From Apricaphanius iberus (lineage: Eukaryota > Chordata > Actinopteri > Cyprinodontiformes > Aphaniidae): DNA of 64,000 bases. The translations under genes were made by a program, and so were the position numbers. The notes beneath the pieces are model-generated. The model did no database searches. It saw only the letters and a program-made list of their open reading frames with translations, and was not told where the DNA came from. Shown piece by piece: positions 1 to 19,780 of this stretch (position 1 is the first letter of the stretch; each line of letters begins with the position of its first letter). The stretch is from the NCBI GenBank assembly GCA_028564705.1, contig JAPXFQ010002889.1, forward strand, positions 1,488,001 through 1,552,000. Reading direction: 5' to 3'.

Positions 1-690
1 TACAGCATCATTGGTTGTATATAACTCCAACTTATTATCAAACGCAATATCAAAAGAGCAGGAATAAAAAATGAAGTATTTCCAGGACAATTTAAGTGTA
101 TAATATATTTAAACCCAGTGGAACGGGTTCATAAGATAACAGCCCATGGTAAAATCCTGACTAATGAATGCATGAAACCAAGATGCACTTAATCAGACTG
201 AAATGTAGCTCGCAGACAAAGACATATTCTTCTAAAAATTTGCATAGATGTGAAATGCAGCGTAACGTTTTGCCATCATTGCATTGAGAATTTTGTCATA
301 GGTCTGTCAAGCTTCTGCTGTGTAAACACTGCTGAATAAGTCATTGTTTATTTATACTATGGTTCTAATATTGAAATTAAAACTTATCCTTTGAGTTCGG
401 TAATTTCAACATCAAAACAAAGATAATTTCACAATTGGTAGTCTAGTCTATAAAAAATGTATGTTACAGATCATGTTACAGTGCATGTAATTTAAGAAAT
501 AAACTATCTGAAGATCATATTTTTTTAAAATCACTTTAAAATAGGTATAATGTTATAAGTGAGCTTACCAACCAGTGAGTTACTCAAAGTTTGACCATTT
601 TGGGGAAACATACTGCAGTATTACAAATTACTGTAGTATAAACTCAAAAAATAAATATGTATAAAAATTAAATTCTATTTATTATTATAG

Positions 691-746
691 TTAAAATAAG
701 GACATCTACAACATTTATTTTACCGATTTAGATGTCCTTATTTTAA
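691..746. repeat. 17-bp perfect inverted repeat (hairpin)
   Basis: Arms at 691-707 and 730-746 are exact reverse complements, separated by a 22-base AT-rich loop. The arm core reads AAAATAAGGACATCT. It may be the remains of a small inverted-repeat element; no flanking target duplication is obvious. Confidence 0.7.
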
Positions 747-3167
747 GAAAAGTCTAGAAGATATCTGCTAAAGATAATAGCACTTAGAAAGATCGGCTTA
801 TGTAAATGTTTTAGAGATTGCAGTATTCTTATACATAAGAATAACTTCATAAAATTGGCTGGTAAGTTAGTCAGGCTATCTGCTCAGGTAGCTGTGTAAG
901 AGTGATGCCCTTTAGTATCCTCACCCTGATTATCAATATTTTTCACCTCCAAAAACCTTCCCAAACAGCCAAATTTGTTTTGTTGTAATCAATGAAACAA
1001 GTATAGCGGCCTTCCTTCAGCCACTAGATCAGAAGTTCACAGCAACAGGTATGGGAGGGGCAGCACTGTTTAATTTAGTTAAACTGCAGAAGAAATTAGG
1101 GAGTGTGAGTGATATTAAATCATGTTTTACATGTTTGTGTTGAATCTTATAATAATATATCCAAGTCGCTGAAAATTATAGCTTACCATAAAAGCAGGGG
1201 AATGATCTAAATCTCAATTACTGTGATATGATGCATGTGAAATCAGTCGCAATTGTCTATGTATGCTGCTGCTTGTTTGTCAAGCTGATCCTCTTGCTCC
1301 TCTGCTGCCAAAGATCAGGCCCGGCAGTGTTTACTGTAATGGTGCATGTCTTCAAGCAACGTGGCCGAATATTTAAGAAATAATAAATAACATCCTCTGC
1401 AACACAAGGTCAGAGAGGGAGCAGATTCTTTAAATAGAAGAGTTACATTAATTATGTAGGAACTAATGTTCAAAGAGGTGTTTGAAATTTTTCTGAGTAA
1501 TGATTTGACCATCACAGCTCAAAGTACTTTTACATACAGGAGGTCTTTGTAATGTGTCTTTAAGACTGACCCCATCCACTGGTGGGAATACATTTAAAAC
1601 ATTAAAAAATGAACAGAATCCGAACCTAATTTATATATTTTTTCTTTTTTATTAGTATTTGATCCAGATATACTTGAATGATGCTGATTTTTTTGTAATG
1701 TTCTGTAATGAAAAACAGCCGAGATAAAATTGAAAACAGTTTCTCTGAATGTAATTGGTTGCCTTGCATTGAATAATTCAGGTATCATTTATCGAACTGT
1801 ATAAATCCTCCAAACAAAAGTGCTGCTAACGAAATGTTAGCAATCTATGTGCAGTGAAAAATGACCAAGTTGCATCTGTAAATGTTTTCTTCATTTAGAC
1901 GTGCTGTTAACATGGCAGCACTCATTGATCCGACAACATGGAGTTCTTTTCTTCCTGGACTGTGAGCTATGAGCCTCTTAATGAGTTGGATGATTGAATA
2001 CTGAGCTGGAGATGAGACAGTGGTGGCAAAAGAAGCCAAGAGGGCTGAATGTGAGGAAAAGGGAGTGGGTGGGTGGGTGTTATGTGAAGGGCTAAAAATA
2101 CATATTTAGCACAGGAATGTTCTCTAACGGTAAGTGACAAGGCTCCATCCGGTTCTGTTTGCCGTTGCTTGAAAACAAAGAGTCATTAATTATCTCCTGT
2201 TAAATGTATGCTAACACCAGTGGAGTGGTTATTGTGGGACTGAAACTAATAAAGGGGAACAATGAGCAGTGTCATGTTTTCCAAATAACAGAAGCCACCA
2301 AAAGATTTCATTAAAAACGCTGAAAGACATCAACTAGGAAATGCTCCTTGAAAATTGCACTCACTTAATTCTATTTCATCGATTAGAGAGAGAGAAAAAA
2401 ATAGCCTCTGGAGTGTTGCTGTTTGATACATGCTGGTGACTTAGCTCTATATACCTTTGCAGACAGGGTTCATATTCAGTTTTTCTTCATCCTGAACTAC
2501 AGCTTTGTTTAAAGAAACAATTAGAAGAGAGGCATGTGTGTAAAAGATTGTTGCTTTTTTCATCTAAATTTCAGTCAAGACTTAAAAATTGAAAAGTCAT
2601 TTATGCAATCTTACTGTGCCTCAAGTGTATTAATTTTTCTTGATTCTTTGTAAATGTTGCATTTTTTTTTACCAAACGTTTGAGGAACGTAATGAATTTG
2701 ACTAGTTTTTCCAAACCAGACTGTGCACAATCATGTATTTGCGGGGAAAAAAATATTATTATTTTTTTTTACATATAAAACCTTAAGTGTGAAGTACATC
2801 TATAGTCAACCACTTTACTCTGAGACCCATTATAGAAAGCCAGAGGAGGAATTCATAAGTGCTGCAACAGATTCACAGTTAAATTTAAGACTTTGGATGT
2901 AACTATGCTGTTATATAACATAAGAACATATTTTGGTCTCTACCAGTCCATTGGTGCTCTGGTTTTAAAGTACGTTAAAACATTTCTTCATTTTACTCAA
3001 ATTTGGCTTCAGACAAAAAAGTCCAGACTGGAAAAAAGAACATTTTAAGAAAATGTTTGTCCTCTCAGTTATTATGACTTTAAACAAACTCCTGTGGCAA
3101 TTCCCTTCTGGAGGTGTGTAAAAGCAGATGAATGAGGGGAGAAAGATAAAAAGGGAAAGATGGATGT

Positions 3168-3253
3168 CATCCATCCATCCATACATTCATTCATCCATCC
3201 ATTCATCCATCCATCCATCCATCCAACCATCCATCCATCCATCCATCCATCCA
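3168..3253. repeat. (CATC)n microsatellite
   Basis: About 86 bases of tandem CATC with a few interrupted units (CATT, CAAC). Open frames here on both strands (repeating Trp-Met-Asp-Gly or Ser-Ile-His-Pro) are artefacts of the repeat. Confidence 0.95.
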
Positions 3254-3899
3254 GAGAAACTGGTAGGTCTGTTTTCAAGACAACATCTGAAACACATGCT
3301 TTACTTGTGTGACATTACAGAAAAATCTGAAATAAACAGTTATGCTCAAATATCAATGGCATGCACTGTAAATATTCAGCTGCCAAATTTAACAGGAAGA
3401 AGATACAGGTTCTGATTCTCAGACAACTGTTTTAGTGCAAAGTTGTGCATCAACCCTGCAACAAAATCAGAAAACTTTAGATGTTGGCTGAAGCTGGTAA
3501 GAAAGAATCATCCAACACAGAAAAACCACTCATGTTGAAAAGCAAGACCGTGAGGAAGAAGCTGGATGACAAAAAAACTAATCTATTTAGTATGGGGGTG
3601 GCAGTATCATGTGTGAGGTTTTCCCTGTCGGAGGCTCCGGTGCAATTCATCATCATGAGAACATAAATTTATGTGGAAATAATTAAAGGGATATTCCACC
3701 CCTAGGTAAAAAAAATATTTTATCATATTTCTCAGAGTTAGATAAGTGAGAAAAAAAGCATTTTGTAACCAGCCAAGTTATTCCCCTAATCTGGTAGCAG
3801 ACAGTTTATTTTAGTATAGCATAAACCAATGTAAGTAAGTTGGGAATATAGCAACAGACCATTTTTTATTTAGGGGTGAATATCCATTTGAAAAATGCC

Positions 3900-4100
3900 T
3901 TAAAGAAAACAAAGCTGATGGAATGGCCTTCACAAAGCCCTGATCTCTGTTCCATAGAAAACTTATGGGCAGAAAAGGAAAAGGTGTGAGAAAGTGAGGG
4001 CCAACAATCCCTAAATAAACTATTTCTGTCAGGAAAAATAGACTGAAATTCAATAAAACTATTGTGAGAAGCCTGTGGAAGGAAACCATGAGTGATTTGG
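3900..4100 (+). mobile_element. Tc1-like transposon remnant (transposase C-terminal region)
   Basis: The plus strand reads EWPSQSPDLCSIENLWAEK near 3920-3975. This is the Tc1/mariner signature [15 protein letters not shown] around the last catalytic residue, with substitutions. The frame does not continue far and no terminal repeats were found, so this is a decayed fragment. Confidence 0.65.
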
Positions 4101-5284
4101 TTATTTTGGAAAATTACACAGTTTAAAGATAAAATTAACAGAAACTAAAGAAATCAGCGTAGATTTATGACTTTGAGATTTTTTTCCTTCAGTTTGGCAT
4201 TTGGCATAATGAATCATTTTCATTCTCTGTACTGACCTTAAACAGGAACGTTTAGTCTGATTTATGTCAGACAGTGAGGGTAAAAAGGTTATCTATTTAT
4301 TCAGTGACTTCAAACATAAAAAAAATTCTGGCTGTGAGAAATTCTTTTACAGCTAATCATTTAAAAAATAGAGAGAAAACCTAAAAAAAAATTTTTTGAA
4401 CTCGATAACATACACTTCTTGAGGTATCTGAGCACAGATCAAAACATAAAGTTCATTCACAAAAATGCTAATGATGTGGAGATACAAGTTTTTTTTAGAG
4501 ATCCAAAACACTGAGTACTTGATAAAGCAGATGTGATTATTCATAATTTTAAAGCTGCATCCTTTATATCAGTATAGAAATTAACAGAGGAGACAAGTAT
4601 ATTAAGACAAGTTGGACACCACAAGATCTAAACAGATGATTTAAAGGTGAGAACAGATTAGTAGGGCTCAAAGCTTATGAGAAAGTAATGTAATTGCCGT
4701 TACACACGAGACTTGTTCAAACAGAAGCATTTACTTCAAAGTGATGCCGCAGTCATCAGGTCAATAAAACCACAAGCTGTGACCTGAGGTAAAGTCTTTG
4801 CGTATCACAGATTTATATCTATATATTTAGTTTGACTTTGCACCTTATTAGGGTCAGCGGTTTTGGCCCATAAGTTTATTTAAATATCCCACACAAGTAA
4901 AACCCCTAAAGGAGTTCAACACCATAATAAGTAAGTCATGTAATACTGTCATAAACATAGATAAAAAGCTAAAAACTGTCTGAACTTAACTGCAGTATTA
5001 ATTTTATGTCTTTTGATATTGATGTTATGATACTGTGAGAAAAATAAATTTTTCATTCAGTTGACAGCCAACAGGAGGGAGAATAGTGGACAAATTGGAC
5101 ACCTGCAGAAGACTATAATCAACCAATGTATAACATGCAAGCAGCTTGGTGAGAAAACATCAACAGTTGGAGCAATTACTAGAAAATCAAATACATACCA
5201 GATCACTAACAATCTTTCTTGACCTAGGGCTCTATCCAAGAGCTCACCTTGTTGGTTACCCATAATCTTTACTGGCTTTACTTA

Positions 5285-5780
5285 GATGGGGTAAACTGGT
5301 CAATGACCTGAAGGGAGCTGTGCCCATAAAGTTTACTATTAGCAACACACTACTTTTTCATGAATTTAAACACGTCAGTGCTCTACAGTCCCCCTACTTA
5401 AGCCACCATTTGTCCAGGCCTGTCTAAAGTTTACCAGAGTCCTTCTGGGTGATCCACAGGAAGACTGGGCGGTGAAGGAGTTGCTACATACAGTAGAAAT
5501 AATTTTAACGTTTGGGAGTTACCAAGTCTATCTCCAGACATCAATCTAGTAGAAAACTTGAGGAGGAAGTTGAAAGTCTGTGTTGCCCTGTGATAGCTCC
5601 AAACCATCTAAGCTCTAGAGAAGATCTGCATGAGGAATGGGCCAAAATACCAGCTACAGTGTGTGCAAACCTGGTGAAGACCCACAGGAAACACTTGACC
5701 TCTGGTATTGCCTCTGGTATTGTTACATTATAAAGTATTGAAGAGAACCTTTGTTGTTGACCAAACAATTATTGTCAGCA
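5285..5780 (+). mobile_element. Tc1-like transposon remnant, internally deleted
   Basis: The plus strand carries scattered Tc1 transposase similarity. VNDLKGA followed by ISNTLLFHEFKH near 5295-5365 corresponds to the end of the DNA-binding domain. [16 protein letters not shown] near 5525-5580 and [15 protein letters not shown] near 5633-5676 correspond to the C-terminal part. Frames change between blocks and most of the catalytic core is missing. Confidence 0.65.
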
Positions 5781-5879
5781 AAATTATACGAATATATTCT
5801 TTAAGAATTATATAATGTGATTTTCTGGATTTTTTTCTGTCTCTGAGAGTTGTAATGCACCTATGATAAAAAAAAATAC

Positions 5880-6460
5880 AGACCTTGTCTTCTCATCTAA
5901 TATAATCAGCTTCTATGTCCCTGCTGAATAAAATCATCCATTATGTCCATGGCATGATGCTGCCATTACAATGTTTTACGATGGAAAAGGTATGTTCAAG
6001 ATGATGTAAAGTGTTTTTCTACCAAATATGTCCTTTTGCATATAGGCCTTAAAGCTTATGGTTAAGCTTTTGGTCATCGCTGGCCTGAGCACCATCTTCC
6101 ACATATACGTTAATAACTTTTGAAAAAGCACTTGTCTAACCTGTCTTCTATTTAGGCCAGATTTGTAAAGAGCATCACCAGTAGACTTGCAACAGATCCC
6201 CCCACCTGAGCTTTAGATCTCTGCAGCTCCTCAAGAGTTACCAGACCTTTTGACTGCTTCTCTAACTGTTGCTCTCCTTGTTGGGTACTTTAGGTGGTTG
6301 GCAATTTCTTTGTTAATTTGCAGTTGTGCCAAATGTTATATTTTCCAATGAAGGATTGGACAGCGGTAAGTAAGATGTCCAAAGCTTGGGATAGTGTTTC
6401 ATAACCTAAACCTGCTTTAGACTTGCCCATAACTTTGTCCCTGACTTCGTCCTTATATAT
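5880..6460 (-). mobile_element. Tc1-like transposon remnant, minus strand (HTH region)
   Basis: Read on the minus strand, 6170-6450 resembles the helix-turn-helix N-terminal domain of fish Tc1 transposases: a run equivalent to the KAGLGYKKISQ part, then the TVTLEEL-like linker. The part nearer 5900-6000 resembles the following HGGGSIM region. Frameshifts are present. It lies head to head with the remnant at 5285-5780, so two different insertions met here. Confidence 0.6.
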
Positions 6461-6574
6461 ATATATATATATTTTTATTTTTTTTACTAATGTTAATTAG
6501 CAAACCTGTGAGGCTCTAATAAAGTTGTAGTATTTATAATGAGATTAAACTACACGCTGCTATTTTTAATTATT

Positions 6575-6619
<45 letters not shown>

Positions 6620-6715
6620 TTTATTTATTTTTTTTACTAATGTTAATTAGCAAACCTGTGAGGCTCTAATAAAGTTGTAGTATTTATAATGAGATTAAAG
6701 TACACGCTGCTATTT
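6454..6715. repeat. AT microsatellites with an 85-base direct duplication
   Basis: Two AT runs (6454-6471 and 6578-6615) are each followed by the same 85-base unit, at 6481-6565 and 6631-6715. The two units differ at one position (C or G near the end). The spacing of 150 bases fits a recent tandem duplication of microsatellite plus flank, or slippage between the AT tracts. Confidence 0.85.
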
Positions 6716-7032
6716 CCGTTAACTAGCTGTAGGTGACTTCTAAAGGTATTTGGTTGCACTTGATTGCATTAAGAGGTATCAGAGTACGGGGGTGAAGACA
6801 CTCCTTTTGGAATTTCTTTGAAAAAGGAAATTAAAAAAATGTGTCTCAGTTTCCTTTCACGTTATAAGTCGGAGCTACTTCATGTTGCTCATCAAAAAAT
6901 AAATAAATGTTTAAAAAAAAGTGACATTAGTGGGATGTGAATACTTCTGCAAAGTCTAGCAAATAATAAATGCCTAATGGTAATGAGCACACAATGCCAT
7001 TTCTCAGAGATCTCCACTTAAAATTAGTTTAC

Positions 7033-7584
7033 CTTAGCAGCAAATGATGAGCTCGGCTTCTCCAGCAGGTCCCAGAGCTTCCTCCTCTTCTCTGAGCAGC
7101 ATGTGGTTGTGAACTCCTCTCCCTCCCGATCCCTCATGTTCTCGGCCTCCCTCTTCAGCTCCTCGTTCATCTGCTCCTTCTTCTGGTGATACCGGGCCTG
7201 GCAGCAAGACTCCAGGTAAATCTCGTCGATTCCCCAAAAGTCCAGCTCCTGGCTGAAGGAGAGGGCGCACATCTCCTCCATCATGTGCAGCTTCCCGGTG
7301 CGGTAAAAGTTCAGGATGGAGGTGAAGGCGCCAGGGTGCCGGTCGAAGAAATACTCGTTGCTGTCCAGGCTGTAGTCGTCACATATTTCCATGATTGACT
7401 CATGCGTGTTGCAGTCCCGCAGCTTGCCAAGCCGTGTGCGGGGCAGCCTGTCCAGGGTCCTCCAGAGGACTTCGTGGAGAAGCCCCCCGACATTGAGCCT
7501 CACCCGGCGGGAGTGGGTCTTGGTCTGGATGATGTCTACGGTGTCCGGAGGCTGGGTGGTAAACCGGGAGCCGGTTTTGATCAT
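7033..7584 (-). CDS. kcnb1: Kv2.1 voltage-gated potassium channel, first coding exon (T1 domain)
   Basis: This exon encodes the cytoplasmic N-terminus of a Kv2 delayed-rectifier potassium channel alpha subunit, a neuronal plasma-membrane protein. The 184 codons contain the T1/BTB tetramerisation domain (about residues 25-130), including [28 protein letters not shown] and [20 protein letters not shown]. The zinc-binding pattern H-x5-C-x20-CC of non-Shaker T1 domains is intact (H100, C106, C127, C128). The exon ends in SSSFAAK followed by a GTAAAC donor in phase 0, where human KCNB1 also splits before its transmembrane exon. The ATG at 7584 is preceded in frame by a TGA, which fixes the start; it matches the second methionine of the human protein as I recall it. 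Kv2.1 is preferred over Kv2.2 because ptgis lies directly upstream on the same strand, as in human KCNB1-PTGIS. The transmembrane exon is beyond the left edge. Confidence 0.93.
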
Positions 7585-8850
7585 CTTCGCTCAGCTCAGT
7601 TGGACACTTGGAGCGCTTGGAAGACGCAGTCTGGAAGATTAAAAAAAATATGATCCTGGAGATGACTGCATCAGGACCCCCCTTCGTTGCTTGTGCTTTA
7701 AAGACAAGAGAAAGTGTAAATTATTCTGCGCCTGCCGAGCGGGCACTGCCGGTGTCCTACAGCGGCAATGTCAGGTGGTTTATCCACTCATCAGAGAACC
7801 AAATAGATATTTTAATCAGCTTTAAGAGGCACAGCCGATTTTCTTGCTGACAAGAACAGTCGGGCCAATGATAAACTGGACTCAGAGTGGGAACGCTGTC
7901 CAGTACTGAACCCACCCCCCAATCTACCACCCCCGCCGCTTGGGCGCTATCCGAGGTGCTGAAGGGTGTCAGTCCGGATGGAAAGCTTCCCGGTCCCGCT
8001 TCAAAGCTTGTCACACCATGAAGCTGTTATATGAATGCAGAGCTGAGCTGTTCTGGTATTAAGCCGGGCTAATACTGACACCGATTACCAACTTTGATAA
8101 CGGGGTTATCCCCTAAGAAGCCCCAGCTGGTCCTTACAGGTAAATCTAACAATTTTTTCCACCACGCTTATGCGAGCTTGCTTTGGATCTTAAAGAAAAA
8201 TGCGAGGGGAGCGATAAACTTTTATGAGCGCAAATGACGCCAGATCTATAAACCCGCAAGCCCAAACAACTCTAAAATCTCCTTGTTAAAACAAACCCAT
8301 GACAGTTATTTGAATATATCCAAACACAGTGAATAACTATCATACCTACGCGTCCTCTTCATCTGACGATTCATCTCCCGAAAAGAAAACAGCGTCATTT
8401 CATTTATAAGTGCGCTACAACTTGTTAAGCCTGCAACACTCTCCTTCGATCTGCTTGGAGCCGAGAGATGCAAAACCAGCGGCGCTACGACATGATGGAA
8501 AATATAATAGCAGGGCAAATTCTTATAAAAATCAACACCAAAAAGTCCTGTCTGTTTTGCGCGGCACTTCTTGAGAGAATCAACAAGTAGACTGCCGAGT
8601 GGAAGCTGGGAATCCTGTCTGTGTCTCGCCGCTGTACAGCTTGCTCGCAGTGTTGAGTGGCTGTGACTGTGGACGGGATGCTGCTGGGGCTGATTACACT
8701 CAGACTCATCCAGCGGCTCAGCCAGCGCGAAGTTAACCCTAACACAGCCGGAGCGTCGCAACTGAACGCGTTTTGCTGCTTTGCTATTTGACATAATTGG
8801 AGTGGACCCCGATTTCACGACTGGAGTCGCGTTAAGCGTCCAAGGAGTTT
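7585..8850 (-). promoter_or_regulatory. kcnb1: kcnb1 5' UTR and probable promoter region
   Basis: The 1.2 kb upstream of the kcnb1 ATG is visibly richer in G, C and CpG than the surrounding AT-rich sequence, especially 7700-8020 and 8430-8830, as expected for a CpG-associated vertebrate promoter. A possible splice acceptor (pyrimidine-rich stretch then CAG, minus strand, exon beginning at 7630) would place an intron in the 5' UTR. The transcription start cannot be fixed from sequence alone. Confidence 0.45.
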
Positions 8851-9795
8851 AAAAGCGATGCCATACGTAGGGGAAGTGGCTTCAGCACTGTGGTTTACAA
8901 CAGATCGATACAGAACCTTACAGAAAATTCACTTTTCAAACGTGATCGTATTTTATTTGGACATTCAAACAAAACCTAAAGTATATATGCGAATTGTAAT
9001 GAAAATGATACATGGCTTTGTAACCCTAACTAACATTCGGTGCAACCGACTGCCTTTAGAAGTCATCTTATTAGTGAATAAATCCAACCAAGACAACGGA
9101 GCTTTAGTCAGAGAAACAGACAAGAGGCTTATGATAACTGCAGCAGCCATAGAGAAAGTCCAGGGTTCAACAAAAATGAATAAAATCAGTACTTTTATCA
9201 GGCCTCTGCAGAACATATATGATGAGGTAATTCCGACATTGGATTCAGCTGTGTAACAGCATGGGCCCTAGAGGGATGGATTTGGACATACCTGTTCCAC
9301 AAACAAATTACATAAGAATGGCTGCATACAAATTAAATCCAAATTTTCCAGGATTTTTTTTTTAAAACATCTGGTTAACCGTGTATCCTTTTCCTTGGTC
9401 TGTCATGTAAAACAGTGATTAAAAAGTTCAAGAGGTATGCGTAATTCTGTATGTGTCATCTCTGGTCTTTTCCAAACGTGTGCGTTGAGTGGTTTTCTGT
9501 GATAGAAACTCTCCTGTGAGTAAGAGATCAATGAGTGCCTGAAAAGGATAAACCTAAACCTTCTGCTTAGACTCATTCTGCCAACAGCAGGCGTGTTTCT
9601 GGCTAAATGACACCAGCTCTGTTTACAGCACAGTCACCCAGCTTATTTCACCGACTCTTTATATTTGACATAAAGAATCCTAATTTCCCTAAGAGTGAGT
9701 AAAATATAAATGCAATATTATTTTTTTTACATTTGTATTGTTTTGTTTGCATACAAAAGACAGATTCACAAAGGTTAGCAAATGTATTATTAATA
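8851..9795. other. Intergenic spacer between kcnb1 and ptgis
   Basis: About 0.95 kb between the kcnb1 upstream region and the ptgis polyadenylation signal. Open frames at 8858-9256 (plus) and 8965-9216 (minus) overlap, have no recognisable domain and no neighbouring splice logic, so I do not call genes. I see no repeat family here. Confidence 0.5.
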
Positions 9796-9801
9796 TTTAT
9801 T
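9796..9801 (-). promoter_or_regulatory. ptgis: Candidate ptgis polyadenylation signal
   Basis: AATAAA on the minus strand, a little over 100 bases past the ptgis stop codon. It is AT-rich sequence, so chance hexamers are possible, but the position suits a short 3' UTR. Confidence 0.5.
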
Positions 9802-9904
9802 GATAAATAGCAAAAATAGTGTTCTACTTACATACAAAAAATAAATACAAACTTACAAAAAGTATATTGACAATTCATTGATCTAGCAATGAAATGTTAC
9901 AAAT

Positions 9905-17702
<7,798 letters not shown>

Positions 17703-18954
17703 CCTTCAGCTCAAAAAGTTATGCTCCCTCTCCCACGTCATAACAGTGAGTGACTGAACCGCCTAGTTCTAGCTAAGCAAGTTTTTCCCACAGGTCTTAC
17801 TTTTACATAAATTATCGAAAAAGTAGATATATACATTGTACATGTCTTTTCAATCAGGGAAACAATAATTATCTCAAATAGGTTCGTCTATCATTAGATA
17901 AGGATGCATAGGATTTATCTTGTTAGGGAGGGAGCTGTCTAATTATATCAGAGCTTTTGAAATGACTTGCAGGCGAGATAGAAAGAAAGAAAGATTTATA
18001 AATATTTATATACAATCTTCAATTATTGTTATAGAATATCAGTTCTAAAACAAAATTATAGATTAAATCCTCTATGCATACCTCCCAAAAAAATGTATCT
18101 ATGTGATTTTACAGGCTGGTTTAGATCCCATCATGAAATTTTTGGGTTGTTTTTTTTTATTTATTTAAACTTCATCTAACATCTAAATGTCTGGGGTTTA
18201 AACAGGGAATACCTACTTCGAATTGCTGAGTCACATGCAAATGATTGGATACACTGGTGTAATTTTAGCGATATGTAGGAACTCCTCTGCATTGTTACTT
18301 TTGACAGTGGATATCCATGTCTAAATATATTTTAAAACTCACTAGTTTTCAGAAGGTGTCATGTTTCTACTTGTCACATGTATAGTCAAAATGGGGGAAA
18401 AACACACTAAGAGAAATATCAACTTTAGGCTTATGAGAGAAGTTAACAATGCAAAGAGCAACAATTGGATGATTCGCCTGGGAGGACAAGCTATTAGGAA
18501 AACAGCCACCAAAAAAGGTTTATTTTTTACCACATTGGTTTGAGAAAGAATTTAATCTTATTTAATTAAAGAGAAAGTGATTTGTTTTCTGAAACTATTG
18601 TACATTTTAGATTGAATTGTTAACATTTTGACCAACATATGAATGAATGAAAAAAAAATAAAAATCAATCAAAATAAGCTTTGACACACATCAAGGGGGT
18701 TCCATCGGAGTCATTTGGATTGAGAGAAATCTTAAGATCCAAATAACTTAACCTGTTTTATCTGGTGGTAGTGCCACCCATATGACGTATTCTCAGTTTT
18801 AAGAACGATCACTACATTCCTAAGCTGAGGAAAACAGAGTCGTTGCTAGCATCTCAAAACACTGGGACATTGGACCAGGGATCTTAACCAGAAGAAACTT
18901 TAAATCTACATGGTTTTATAAACTCATGTCTTCTAGCTTAACTCCTCCTACTGT

Positions 18955-19780
18955 AAGGCAAGGCAACTTTACTTTTAACAAGTTAATTAGAGGTGCTTTA
19001 TGTGATTCAAGGGGAACAACAATAAAAGTGTAAAATACTCAATTAGAGACACACAACATTTATACATTAAAACAAATTACCTTCCAGCTATTATCAATTG
19101 CTTAGTCAAAAGTAGCTCAAAACCAAAACAGATGAGTTTCTTTGTATAGTGACAACAGATCTTCCACATACTTTGGTGCTTAGCAATTCAATGATTTTGA
19201 AGTCTATTCTCTGAGCTACAGGAGGCCAGTGTGAGGACTTCAGAACTGGGGTGATGTGCTCTACTTTCCTGGTTCCAATAAAGAGGAGAGCAGCAGCGTT
19301 CTGGACCAGCTACAGCTTTTCTGACCGAATTTTTAGGCAAACCTGTATGGACACTACTGCAGTAATCAATCCAATCAACAGTGTCAAAGGCTACACTGAG
19401 GTCCAAAAGTACCAGTACTGTGGTTCTACCTCAGTCTATATTTATGTGGATGTCATTGAAAACTTTGACGAGGGCCGTTTCGGTGCTGTGGTGAACATGG
19501 AAACCAGAATAAAAGATATGTCATAGTAAGGAAGCTATTTAACTGTGGAATAACAGCTATTTCAATAATCTTGCGGATTAATGAAAGATTGGAGACTGGC
19601 CTGTAGTTCTATATGGGGTTTAATAACTGCTGTTTTTAAGGCCTGGGGGAAGACATTTGACAGAACGGATGAGTTACCTATTTTAATCAGATCAGACCGA
19701 ATGATGGGTGCTGGGAAGGATTACATCATTCATATAGATAAGAAACAAACTCTGTTTATTATGACGGCCTGAAGAAATGT
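18955..19780 (-). mobile_element. L2-type LINE relic
   Basis: On the minus strand the frame at 19188-19406 starts DLSVAFDTVDW, the reverse-transcriptase motif [12 protein letters not shown]. The plus-strand text here (ending of one gene copy, GCAGCAGCGTTCTGGACCAG) parallels the minus-strand LINE at 52087-54921 in the same order. It is 5' truncated, internally deleted and full of stops; the 3' end is probably near 18955 (AAGGCAAGGCAACTTTA). Confidence 0.7.

Larger units (their letters stand above)
1..7032 (-). other. kcnb1: kcnb1 intron 1 (partial), no exons seen
   Basis: Everything left of the exon 1 donor reads as intron. I see no second kcnb1 exon and no other conserved coding sequence. 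The stretch is AT-rich and holds a hairpin (691-746), a CATC microsatellite, three Tc1-like transposon remnants, two AT repeats and an 85-base duplication, all listed separately. Positions 1-690, 750-3160 and 4110-5280 show nothing else that I can identify. Confidence 0.75.

Noticed and set aside
3072..3415. Repeating Trp-Met-Asp-Gly and Ser-Ile-His-Pro peptides
   Set aside because: Translations of the CATC microsatellite.
7024..7398. Other long frames overlapping the kcnb1 exon on both strands
   Set aside because: They are shadows of the strongly biased T1-domain coding sequence.
7033..7584. kcnb2 as the identity of the Kv2 exon
   Set aside because: The T1 domain alone separates Kv2.1 and Kv2.2 poorly, but adjacency to ptgis in the human KCNB1 order and the SLDSNEYFF version favour kcnb1.
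8306..8818. 170-codon minus-strand frame upstream of kcnb1
   Set aside because: No recognisable domain, low-complexity His/Ser runs, and it lies in the GC-rich promoter region where long chance frames are common. More likely 5' UTR or promoter.
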